A stretch of 64,000 nucleotides of DNA from Sarcocystis neurona (taxonomy: Eukaryota; Apicomplexa; Conoidasida; Eucoccidiorida; Sarcocystidae), in NCBI GenBank assembly GCA_000727475.1, contig KL647293.1, positions 1,500,588 through 1,564,587 on the forward strand, given 5' to 3'. Position numbers and translations under genes: made by a program. Each line of letters opens with the position of its first letter. Within the stretch, counting starts at the first letter, position 1. The notes under the pieces are model-generated. The model was not told where the DNA came from and made no database searches. It saw only the letters and a program-made list of their open reading frames with translations. Positions 12,801 through 24,978 of the stretch are shown here, in pieces.

Positions 12801-15800
12801 CATATATATATATATATACACACATACATTCGTCACTGTGCATATCTACATACTCATGCATAGATATATATATATATATGTATTTATGCATGCATCCACC
12901 GCTGCGCATATCTACACACTAATAAAAACAAATAAAAATATATGTGTATATACATAGTTGGGCATATACACGCATATATATATATATATATACACAGCGG
13001 TGGATGTATATATATATATACATATATATATGTCTATGTCTCTATATGTCTCTGTGTGTCTCCGCACATCCCTCCACATTTCCACATATATATATATACG
13101 TATATATATGTACATATATCTGTGTATCCCTATATCTATGTATGTACCTCTTCACACGCATATTTATGTAACTCTCCATGTAGGGATATACTCTCTGTAC
13201 GTCTTCTGTACATCATCGTATACACACACACGTATATATACATATATATACAAATCTCTGTACATAACTTTATATCTACGTATATACCTGCACATTTATC
13301 AATGTTTCCACACATCCCGCAATAGTCTACGTATATCTACGTATGTATATGTACACACCTTTGTGTATCTCTATATATCTATGTAGTTCTCTACGTGTCT
13401 CTCCGTATCTCCACTTACCCGTATTCTCCCATCATATCTATATACCTAGAAACGTACAGCGATATACACATATATACATATACATATATATATACGTGTA
13501 TACTGCTGTACATTTCTATTTATATGCTGTATACAATACTATATACATTTCAGTACATCGATGTATATCTATATATGCACGCCTTTACATCTCTGTGTGT
13601 TTCTGGACCCCTCTCAATGTTCCGACATCATCTATGTATCTACCAACCTATCTATCCATCTACCTATCTACCTGTCTTCCCCTCTCTCCATACATATATA
13701 TACATGTGCCTGTATATCCCTATACATCTGTGAGCGTCTCTGTATATCTACATATCCGTCTTTCTTTACGTTTCTCTCTCTCTAATATATAGGCGCCCGT
13801 ACATATAAATGTTTGAGCGTCTCTATATATCTCTTGACATCTTTCATCTCTTTACATCTCTGCAACTGGTAATCCCATTGCACCTTTACGTGGCCATATC
13901 TACTTACATATATACACACGTTTGCATCCATCTAAGTATACCAATCTATTGTACTATCTATCTATCCACCAATACATATATGCGTATCGATAATGCCTGT
14001 ACACACATGTCACGCCTGTGTTTCGGTGAATATAAGTGCGCGTCCATACACATTCGGAGCACGGCCGCATACAGAGACTACCCCTCGGCATCGCCCTCTC
14101 TGCCTCTCTCTCCCTCTGTGCATCTCTATCTCTGTGTCTCTCTTTCCCTGCTTCTCTCTCTCTGCTGTCTCCCTGCTGTCTCCCCCTGTCCCTGCTGTCT
14201 CCCCCTGTCCCTGCTGTCTCTCCCTGTCTCCCCCTGTCTTCGCTGTCTCCCCCTGTCTCCGCTGTCTCTTCCTCTCTCTGCTGTCTCCCCCTGTCCCTGC
14301 TGTCTCCCCTTCTCTGCTGTCTCTTCCTCTCTCTGCTGTCTCTCCCTCTCTCTGCTGTCTCCCCCCTNNNNNNNNNNNNNNNNNNNNNNNNNNNNNNNNN
14401 NNNNNNNNNNNNNNNNNNNNNNNNNNNNNNNNNNNNNNNNNNNNNNNNNNNNNNNNNNNNNNNNNNNNNNNNNNNNNNNNNNNNNNNNNNNNNNNNNNNN
14501 NNNNNNNNNNNNNNNNNNNNNNNNNNNNNNNNNNNNNNNNNNNNNNNNNNNNNNNNNNNNNNNNNNNNNNNNNNNNNNNNNNNNNNNNNNNNNNNNNNNN
14601 NNNNNNNNNNNNNNNNNNNNNNNNNNNNNNNNNNNNNNNNNNNNNNNNNNNNNNNNNNNNNNNNNNNNNNNNNNNNNNNNNNNNNNNNNNNNNNNNNNNN
14701 NNNNNNNNNNNNNNNNNNNNNNNNNNNNNNNNNNNNNNNNNNNNNNNNNNNNNNNNNNNNNNNNNNNNNNNNNNNNNNNNNNNNNNNNNNNNNNNNNNNN
14801 NNNNNNNNNNNNNNNNNNNNNNNNNNNNNNNNNNNNNNNNNTGCTGTCTCCCCCTGTCCCTGCTGTCTCCCCTTCTCTGCTGTCTCTCCCCCTCTCTGCT
14901 TCGCTCTCACTCTCTCTCTCTGCTGTCTCTTCCTCCCTCTGCTGTCTCTTCCTCCCTCTGCTGCCTCTCCCTGTCTCTGCTGTCTCCTCCTCTCTGCTTG
15001 TCTCTCTTCCCATCTCTACCTTCGCTTCTACAGCCCTCTTCCTCCGCTTCTCTCTCGCTCTGTTTCTCACTCTCTCTCGCCTTCGTCCTCTCCCTCACTG
15101 CCTCTGTGTCTCTGTTGAACCGCTCCTGTGTCTCTTTGACCCCCTCCTGTCTCTCTCTTTCCCTGCCTCTATCTCTCTCTATCTGCTTCTCTCTCTATCT
15201 ATCTGTCTGCTTTTATATCTCTCTGCGTCTCTCTCTGGCTTTTTCCATCTGTGCCTCTCCCTGCCTTTCGTTCAACCTTTCCCTGTCTCTTTCTCGCTCT
15301 TTCCACCTGCATTTGTCCCTCTGCCTTTTTCTCCGCCTCTCTGCCTGTCTCTGTCTCTCCGGCAATTTCCTTGCCTTTCTCCCTGTGTATCTCTCTGTGT
15401 GAACGGGTAGACAGCTGCTGCTGCGCTGGTAGACACCCGCAGAGAGAAGAACCATTCGCCGCAGAGGAGTGTACGAATAGATGGCGGGCTTAGACGGTAC
15501 TTTGCCTGCGATTGCTGCTGCTCGCCTGCCGCTCCACTCCTGTTCCTGTTGCTCTCCTCCTACTACACCTTCTCCTGGCTGCTTCGGGTGTACGCCCCCC
15601 TGCTACCCACTGGCTGCTGCTCTTGCGACGGCTCCTACGGCTGCTGCCGCTGGATTGCTGCTGCTGCCGCTGTTGGGCTGCCGGTGCTGCTGTCTCTGTT
15701 TGGCTGCTTCTGTGGAGCTGCTCCTCGTCGCTCTTGGGCTGCTGCTGCTGATGCGCTGCTGCTGCTGCGGCGGCTGTCAACGACGAGCGAGTTGTAGGGC

Positions 15801-18800
15801 GGCTTACCAGGTGATGGATGCTGCCGACGGGCTGTCGCTTTAAATAGAGGAGGCCCCTGCATAAGCAGCAGTAGCAGCGACGCTCAGACAGCAGCACCTC
15901 TGCAGATACAGGACAATACATAGGTATATACGTACACACGACCCCCTACACGCATACGTACAAACAGAGTCATACTCCGGTACACAAACCTATCGATCCA
16001 GCTGTCAGTCTGTCTACCTATCTATCTATCTGTGCAGATATATATATGTATGTTCACATACGTGAGCGTATGTACGTACGTATACGTGTGTATACACACA
16101 TGCACATGTGTATTCAGATACTGAGACACTGCCCCCAGCTAGGTTCCACAGCCGTACAGATAGTCGAGAAAAAAGACTAAGACACATGCGTGCTGACGTG
16201 TGTCGGAAGCTGCGGGCGCTCCTCAGAAAAAGCTACACTTCGACGGCGGAGGTTGCGTGCCAGCACCGGTAGACACTGCCTTCTTGCAGTTTCTGGTGTA
16301 CGTACAGACCAAACGAACACGTCTGTATGTACGGGCGTGCATCACCCCCGTGTACCAAGTTCGATTTCTTCAGGGAGAACGCCGTATGCACAGGTGTGGT
16401 TATCAACCGCACACGGAAATTCAGGGAAATGGCATGCGTCAATGCCCAAACAGACACTGCGAGTCAATAGGGAAATCTAGAGAGGCAGACGGAGAGACGA
16501 AGGCAGAAAGAGACAGAGAGGGAGACACAGGCAGACAGAGACAAACGGATAAAGAGACACGGAGGTATACAGAGGGAGACACGGAGAGATACGGAGGGAG
16601 ACACGGAGATATACGGAGGGAGACACGGAGAGATACGGAGGGAGACACGGAGAGGGCCAGATAGAGGTACGCCCTAGAAAATGCTACACACGTAGAGAGA
16701 GGGGCTTAGACACACATTTATCTGCTGAGACAGACATATTTATACGACGCATATACATCCTTGTCCAGCTGCTGCCATATTGATGCGAAGGAGGAGACGA
16801 GCCGCTCGAGCGACAGCGGGAGAGACCTCGGCCGAGACACACCCTGGGAGATAAACAGATAGATAGCGTCTTCTAAGAGAAGAGCCAGAGGAAGAAGAGA
16901 GTCCTACGTATCAATATACACACGCCTGTGTCGACGTCTATATATATGTAAATATATTTTTATATGCAGTGGTCGAGGGCCCTCTGTCTCAATGTTGAAG
17001 AGCCATAAGCCCGCGCATGCGTACGTACGCGTAGAGAGCGGCAGTAGTGAAGAGTGAAGAGACGGCAGTGCGAAGAGAACACGTGCATGCGTGACTTCGT
17101 CACACACAGCCAGGTGGTTCCACACACGCGTGGAGATAGAAGTATGGAGAGGAGTGTACACATTGAGACAGAGGGCCCTCGGCCACTGCATATAAAAATA
17201 TATTTGCATATGTATAGACGTCTACACGGGCGTGTGTATACTGATGTGTAGGGCTCTCTTCCTCTGTATTACACAAACATATATATACAGAGAGAGAGAC
17301 AAATAGAAAGGAGTGTGACACATCTGCACGGGTATACGCTGGTGCGTAGAACTCTCTGCCTTCGTATATTCAGCCACACATATATATATGTGTGTGAATA
17401 AATGTAGAGAAAGAGCAGACTCCGATGCCTGTCTCGGTTTTATGAATAATGAAGAGGGACAGGGAGAGAAAGAGAAAGTCCACACAGAGTGGGAAGCTCG
17501 CAGCAGCAGTCGTATTACTCGAGAATGTGTGCCGTCCACTCTGCAGCAAGCGGCTCCGCCAGAGGCCCCGACAATTTCAAAAAGTGATCCAAGTCGCCCC
17601 CTGCATCAAACCCAATTCAAATACACACACACGTATATACACACCTACACATATATGTATATACATATGTGTATACATATATATACATATATGTATATAT
17701 GTGTATATACGTATATGCATATATACACATATGGGTATACACATATATATACATATGCATGTGTGTCCAGTATAGTGTGTGCACATAAGTGTTTATAACG
17801 ACGGAACATGCGCACACACACATACACGTGTAGACATATACAGCACTATTTTCCTACTACAGAGCCGACGTGCTTATATTATATATATGCGTGTCGTTGC
17901 ATCTTCATACAAAGGGTCACCTGCTTTACACAAGCGTATACATGTCCACATATGCATTCACACGCATTTACATAGGATACATATATATATGTATAATTAT
18001 GCTGCATATATATATATATAATGCTGTATATACATGTATATATATATGTATATAGATATAGCTATGTAGACACTGATGCAGGTATGGATATAGATAACAT
18101 GGGAACATGCGCGTGTATATATACATGTAGTAAGAAACGACAGAGGAAGTGATGAGTGGTGAAGAGACAGAGAGAGAGTGGTATTTCCCTATTACAAAGC
18201 AGCGGCACATATGTATGGATGTATGGATGTATGTATGTATATATATACATGCGTGTATATATAGATATATATGCATGTATGTATGTGCATGTCACTTTAG
18301 CTACATATATATACATTCACGTGCTTTGCACGAGTTTATACACACGTAAATATTTGTGGATAGGAGTACGCGCAGATGCACACGTAGGTGAGGAAAGTCA
18401 TTTTTCACTCACACAGCAGATGTTCTACGGTCTGATAAACTGCTGCCTCTCCTGCCGGTGGAGTCCTGCCGCGGCCCGGTGCTGCTGCTAGGAGAGGGGG
18501 CTGCTGCGCGGCTGCGTTTTGGTGCACTGCCGCTGTGCTGCTGCTGCTGCTGACGGCGAACGCGACAGATCCTCCTTATCTTTCTGCAGGTCTACGTGCT
18601 ATTCCCGAGTGCTGTATATATGCTGGTATAGCTGCATGTCTATATATAGGTGGATATCTACATATTGCTTCTCATAGATACATGTGTGTCTGTGGGGTGG
18701 GAGGCTGAGGGAACGCGGGGCAACGCCTTCTTATTTTTCTGCATATCTACGTGCTTCATGAGTGTGCCTGTGCCTCTCTATATGTGCCTGTCTATATGGC

Positions 18801-21800
18801 TGTTCCGCCGCTGCTGCGCTGCTGTCCGGGCTCTCTCTCCTCGCTGCGGCTGCAGCTGCTGCGCTCCCGCTGGTGTACTGCTGCTGCTGCCCTGCTCTCA
18901 GCGCACGCATGCCGCTGCTGCGCCGTGCTGCTGCTGCGCTGGGCCGTTGCTGCTGCTGTTGCTTATTACCCTCGCAGAACTCGAGGATGCTGGCGAGGAC
19001 GTCGTTATTCATTTCAAAGCAAGCTTTCATTTCTACGATCTGTACGAGCAGCAGCACCCCACAGCAGCAGCAGCGGCGGCAAAAGAGAGGGTCGCGTGCA
19101 GCAGGACAACTAGCCAAAATTTTCGTCGACGCATTCCAGGCAGCGACCGCGACAGCAGCGGCAGGAGGAACAGGGACGGCGACAGCAGCAGCAGGAGGGA
19201 CAGGGACAGCGGCGGCAGGTGCAGGAGGAACAGGGACGGCGGCAGCAGCACCACCCTAGGGAGCAACAGCGGCAGAGCAGCAAAAAGCAACCGCAGTAGC
19301 AACAGCAACAGATCACCACCTCAGCAATAGCAAGAGCAGCGGCAGTGAAGCCAGGGAAAGCAGAAACAGCAGGAACGCTCGTGGCTGCATCAGGAAAACA
19401 ACAAGAGCAATAGCAGTCGCAGCAGCAACAGCAGCAACCGCAGCAACCCCAGCAGCAGCAATAGCAGGTACAACAGTGCGCCCCACGTGCAACGGCACGA
19501 GCCGCGGTAGTAGTAGTAGTAGTGGTAGTAGTAGTAGTAGTAGCAGTAGTAGTCGTAGTGGCAGTAACAGCCACAGCATTAGCTAGAAGAAGTGCGAGCT
19601 GCAGCAGCCCTGCGTCTCAGCAGCACCAACGTCGAGTCTCAGGGGGCAGCAGAAGCAGCAAACGTACTGCAGCTGCAGCAACCGCAGCGGCATCATATGC
19701 GGGTGCGGCGGCGGTTGGCGCGAAGAAGCAGCAGCAGCAGCAGTAGCACCATTAGCTCGCGCAGCAGCAGCATCTGCTGCAAGCAGTGAGAGAGCACTTG
19801 CGACAACACCGGGAGCCGGGAGACGCAGGAGACAGCCTCCTGCAACAACAACAGCAGATGAGATCTCGTAGTAACAGCAGCAGCAGTAGTGGGCAGCAGA
19901 AGACAGCTCGTACGAACACCAGCAGCGGCAAGAGACTGACGTGGGGGTGAGGAAGAATGTCCTTGTGGATCTCAATTTCATTTTGAACGCGCTTGACGAT
20001 CTGCCACCGGGCACTTTCTTTTTCCACCGCCGACAGGACGTGGAGCTTTGCTGCCAGCACGTCGCAGGTCAGGGGGTCGAACACCTGCGTGCCCAACAAG
20101 AAGCAGCGGCAGCGTACAGCAGCAGCAGCACCCCACAGAAGCAGCAGCAGGAGCAGTGGCAACTCACAGCAGTGTAGCAGCACGAGCAACAATCCACAGC
20201 ATGGCAGCAGCGGCAGCAGGAGCACCCCACGGCAGCAGCAGCACGGGCAGCGGCAACTCACAGCATTGTGGCAGCACGAGCAACAATCCACAGCATGGCA
20301 GCAGCGGCAGCAGGAGCACCCCACGGCAGCAGCAGCAGGGGCAGCGGCAACTCACAGCATTGTAGCAGCACGAGCAACAATACACAGCATAGCAGCAGCG
20401 GCAGCAGCACCCCATGGCAGCAGCAGCAGGAGCAGCACCCCATGGCAGCAGCAGCAGGAAAAGCACCCCACGGCAGCAGCAGCAGGAACAGTCAAAGCAT
20501 CGGTACCCAGGCAGCGCAGGCAGTGGCAAGGCTGCATGCAGGAATTGCACCAAAACACAGCGGCTGCGGTGCAGTATCTAATAGCAGCCTTAGCACGACT
20601 GCAGAAAGCGCAGCACGGGCTGCGCCCTCGCATGCACAGAAACTGCTGCTATCGACGGCACAAGCGGCAGCAGCGATAGCAGCACCACATGTAAACAAAC
20701 AAGACAGCGAGCCGCAGCAGGAAACCAAACGGCAACAGTGCCTCAAATATCGGCGGCACAGCGGGCAGCAGCAGCAGCAACAGAGCACGCAGCAGCAGCT
20801 GCAGAACGGACAGCAGCCGGATGCGGGGCAGCAGCAACAGCAGCAGACCGGGCAACAGCCGAGTGCGCATCAGCAGCAGCAGCGGCACAGCAGACAAGGC
20901 AACAGCCGAATGCGCAGCAGCAGCAAAAGCAGCGCATACGCCAAGAATCTCCCACCGTCTCGTCGGGTTAAGAAGGATGGGCAGCCGCCGCGGCAGTGCA
21001 AACAGCCTTGTCGGTATATGGAGACACACGCAGCGACAGCAGCTGGCCGCTTCAATAGAGTCGCTGTCATATTCGAGACGGATGTGCTGCTGTTGCTGCT
21101 GCCATTGTAGGTGCATCTCGAGCACTCACGCCGGTGCAGCGGGTGCTGAGGCTGCTGCTGCTTGTGCTGCTGCTTCTCCCTCTCCTGCAGCAGGTGGCTG
21201 TTCTGCTGCCGTGAGGTCTCTGCAGTGCCTTTGCAGCCATCAGCCTTCCTTTGCTCTCAGTGAGCCTGCCCCTGCTGCTGCAAGTGCTGCTGTGTCTGTG
21301 ATTACCCCTGCTGCGGCAGTTGATGCTGCCGCTTCACTTCCTGCTGCAGCTGCAGCTGCTGTTCGTGTGTTGCTTGTGCTGCTGGAGCAGGAAGTTCCTA
21401 CCTCCCAGACTTCTGCAAATCCTCCCTTCCCGAGAAGATTGAGCAGGCGGTAGCCGCGCTTCAACTGATAGAAGTTGCTGAACGCCGAGTTCGCCTGCCG
21501 GCAAAGTCGCAGCAGCAGCAGCAGTGGCCTCCGCGGTCCTTCTGCTTGCGTACAGCAGCTATAGCAGGAAGAACGACAACTCTGCTACATCTCTCTGCAT
21601 CCCCGCCATCAGCAACAGCGACAAATCAACTGCGACGCACTGCTCGTGCTTGCGCAACACAGCTGCAACGAGAAGGCGGACGTTATCTGCTTCCGTGCAG
21701 CAGCAGCAGCAGCAGCACGGGAAGTCAATATCTATTGGACCTTCGCAAGTACGCATCGCGTAAACACCAGTAGCTGATACAAGCAGCCGCACACAGAGCG

Positions 21801-22853
21801 GCAACGGAAGAGGCAGCAGCTGCATCCCAAATTGCGGTAGCAGCGAACAGCAGCAGCAGCGATCACCAGCAGCAGCAGCGAGTACCAGCCGTAGCAGCAG
21901 CGAACACCAGCTGCAGCGGCGACTGCCAGCCGTAGCAGCGGCGAACAGCAGCAGCAGCAGCAGCGGCAAGCAGCAGCAGCAGCAGCGAACAGCAGCAGCA
22001 GCAGCGAACAGCAGCAGCAGCAGCGAACAGCAGCAGCGAACAGCAGCAACAGAGAGCAGTAGCAGGAGATAGCAGCACCAGGAGAGAGCACCGGCACCAG
22101 AAATATGAGGGGTGGCAGCAGCACCCGGGTCAGACCGGGAGCATGCAACGGCATTTCTACAGCCAGTATACGCCGGGGGATAGCTAGCGGAACAACAAGG
22201 ATGCATAACGCAGCACCAGAAGGTGAGAATTACAAACACATATATGTATATATATATATGTATATATGCGTATATAATTATGTGGTTATATATATATATA
22301 TGTATAATCATATACGTGCATACATATACATACACACATACATATGGGTGTCCAAGCATGCGCACATACAGAGGTATATAGAGACACGCACGTATATATG
22401 TATTCGTGTATATATGCATGTGTGTACTAGACGAATACATACCCACATGCGTATATATATATATATTTATAGAGAGAGAGAGGGAGATAGGTAGACAGAC
22501 AGATAATGTAAATATGTACGTATGTGTGTATTAGACGGATACATCCGTACATATCTATATATATGGAGATATATATAGAGAGAGAAGGGTACACACGTGC
22601 ATTCGTATTTATACATGTATTTAGCTGGATACACACGCCTATATACGTGTATATATATATATATATGTGTATACGTATTCGACGTGTGTGTGTGTGTGTG
22701 TATATACATATATATATATATATATACGTATACACAGAGGCATGTACAGACTGACACCCGAGGTACCTGAGCGAGGAAAAGCTTCGACTGCTTCAGAAGG
22801 CGGTAGCGATTGCTGTCAAGTTCTCGCTTCATACTGTAGAGCAGATTATTCTC
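5903..22853 (-). CDS. Tousled-like kinase catalytic half (11 exons, well supported)
   Basis: These exons encode 751 residues and give an almost complete TLK kinase domain. In order they give the glycine loop [10 protein letters not shown], the subdomain II lysine in LAAKLHVL, the alphaC glutamate in QNEIEIHK, the hinge [14 protein letters not shown], the catalytic loop HLDLKPGN, the Mg-binding [15 protein letters not shown] (APE equivalent), [19 protein letters not shown] and [14 protein letters not shown]. The family call rests on [19 protein letters not shown], on EFCEG plus DLD, on WYQPPEC and on RRPFG. All of these mirror TLK/Tousled rather than CDK, CDPK or NEK kinases. The essential Lys, Glu and two Asp residues are present, so it should be active. 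Each exon joins its neighbour in phase and total length is divisible by three. The lengths 47, 49, 50, 70 and 82 nt make it hard for gene finders. Confidence 0.93.
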
Positions 22854-24947
22854 CTGCATTTTCAAAAAACAGAACACCACCCCCATCCGCATGTATGCAC
22901 GTGTACGTCATTCTGGCGAGATCTACATACACCCACGAATACGTACATGTATGTGGGCATGCACGGTGGATGTATGTGTACACCATTCGGGCGATATCCA
23001 CACATATGTATATACACATATGTGGACATATACATAGAGAGATAGGTAGATATACGTACATATAAATGGGTGCGCACGGCACCACCAGTATCTGCATATG
23101 CATGTATACACCATTCTGGCTACATACATATATATATAGAGAGAGAGAGGGATACAGAGATACGCATGTATACAAGTATGTATATTAGAGAAAGATATAC
23201 ACATATATATAGATATACACATACGCATGCATAGATATATCTATATCTGTGTATTTATGTGTATGAGGGCATGTACAAGGAGTGGAGGAGAACACACAGA
23301 TGTACAACTGGCCCAGTTTCGATAGCACTGCACGACGACCGGCTGCCTTCTGCACGAGTCTCATATTAGCGCAGGTATATATACGAAGCCACACAGAGAA
23401 CGCCGAAAGCCAGACGCAGAGCAAGAAAGGGGCAGCAAAAGAGAGACAGAACGGGAGACAGTGCGAGAAAAACAGCGGTCTACACATATGAAGCCATACA
23501 TATGCATGCATACATATACATATATGCGTGTATACATACATACGTATATATATATATTTAATCAGTATACATACATATAGATACATATATGTATGTATAC
23601 ATGTATACGCGTGTACGTGTCTATACATATACACGTATATATGCGTATACATATACGTACAGGCGCACATACATACACACGTAGGTACACAGATACACAA
23701 ATACCTACGCATGTATACAAACACACATATATATGTATAATATATATATGCATATGTACGTATATACACGTATGTATGTGTACGTATATACACATCTGTG
23801 TGCATGTTTACGTATATAGCTACGCACTTGCATACACATATATTCACACGCATATACACAAGCATGTGTGACACGCTGCGTACACGCATACACGCACATC
23901 TGTACACTTGTACATCTACCCACATACATATATATATATATACACATATATATGCGCACATATAAATGTATATATGTATGTGTATACACGACACTATACA
24001 GAAAATAGTGCAGTAGATACCTACTTGTATACTTGTGACTTATGTATGTCACAAGTACACATGTATACATATATACGCTCTGTGCGATACGGAAACACAT
24101 ATATATATATATATATGTATATGTGTATAATCCTCTTGTGTTTGTATATGTGTTTATGTATGTGTGTGTCTGTATCTGTGTGTATACCACCAAGATACAC
24201 ATATATATTTTCTCGGCGAGTGAGTGTGTATAGATGTCTAGAAGACAGACAAATGTACATATGTACATAGGTATATGTGTATGGAGAAAGAGCGAGACAG
24301 AGAGTATATGTAAATATCCATATAAGTAGATATACAGATGTAGATATAGATAGAGACGGCGGGAAGAGAAGACGGAGGAGGAGGAGATGCCAAACGAGAG
24401 ACGGGGCAGAACAGCAAGTGCACCTGCAAAAATGGAAGAAAATGAGATGAAGAAGAGACGAACAGCAGGCAGCACAATCGAAGGGAAACGAATCGAAGAG
24501 GAGAAGAACGCGTACGAGGACGTGAGACGCGCGATCTGCACCATGCAACATGCGGCAGATCCCCACGGCACCAAATACTCCAGCAGCTTTCCACACGCAC
24601 GTATATATATATATGTCTATTAATATGAATACATCTATATGTATATAGGAATTGGGGAATTATGTACATATACGCTAATATACACACATGAACATATGTG
24701 CACGCGTGGAAGTATATACCTGTACACATATATGCGTGCGTGTATAACGAGCACTACGGAATGTATGCAGATAGATAAATAGATAAATAGGCAGACAGGT
24801 GAATAGATTGACAGACGGACACAGACAGATAGATATAGATGTCCCAAATGAATAGGGGTAGATAAATATAGACAGACAGATACAGATAGATGCATATAGA
24901 CAGATAGATAGATATAGGTGGACAGATAGATATAGACAGATAGATAG

Positions 24948-24978
<31 letters not shown>

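Noticed and set aside
13809..15410. A 533-codon plus-strand frame crossing the N run
   Set aside because: It is kept open only by the ambiguous gap and the pyrimidine minisatellite, with no coding composition.
18425..18590. Two exon-like minus-strand pieces (DKEDLSRFA and [13 protein letters not shown]) between kinase exons 13 and 14
   Set aside because: Exon 13 joins exon 14 directly in phase and gives an uninterrupted hinge and alphaD. Inserting either piece would break the kinase fold. They may be chance or alternative exons.
23290..23380. Minus-strand segment [15 protein letters not shown] near 23.3 kb, considered as an extra TLK coiled-coil exon
   Set aside because: Its only plausible donor is out of phase with exon 10 and would create a stop. 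Exons 9 and 10 already join in phase.
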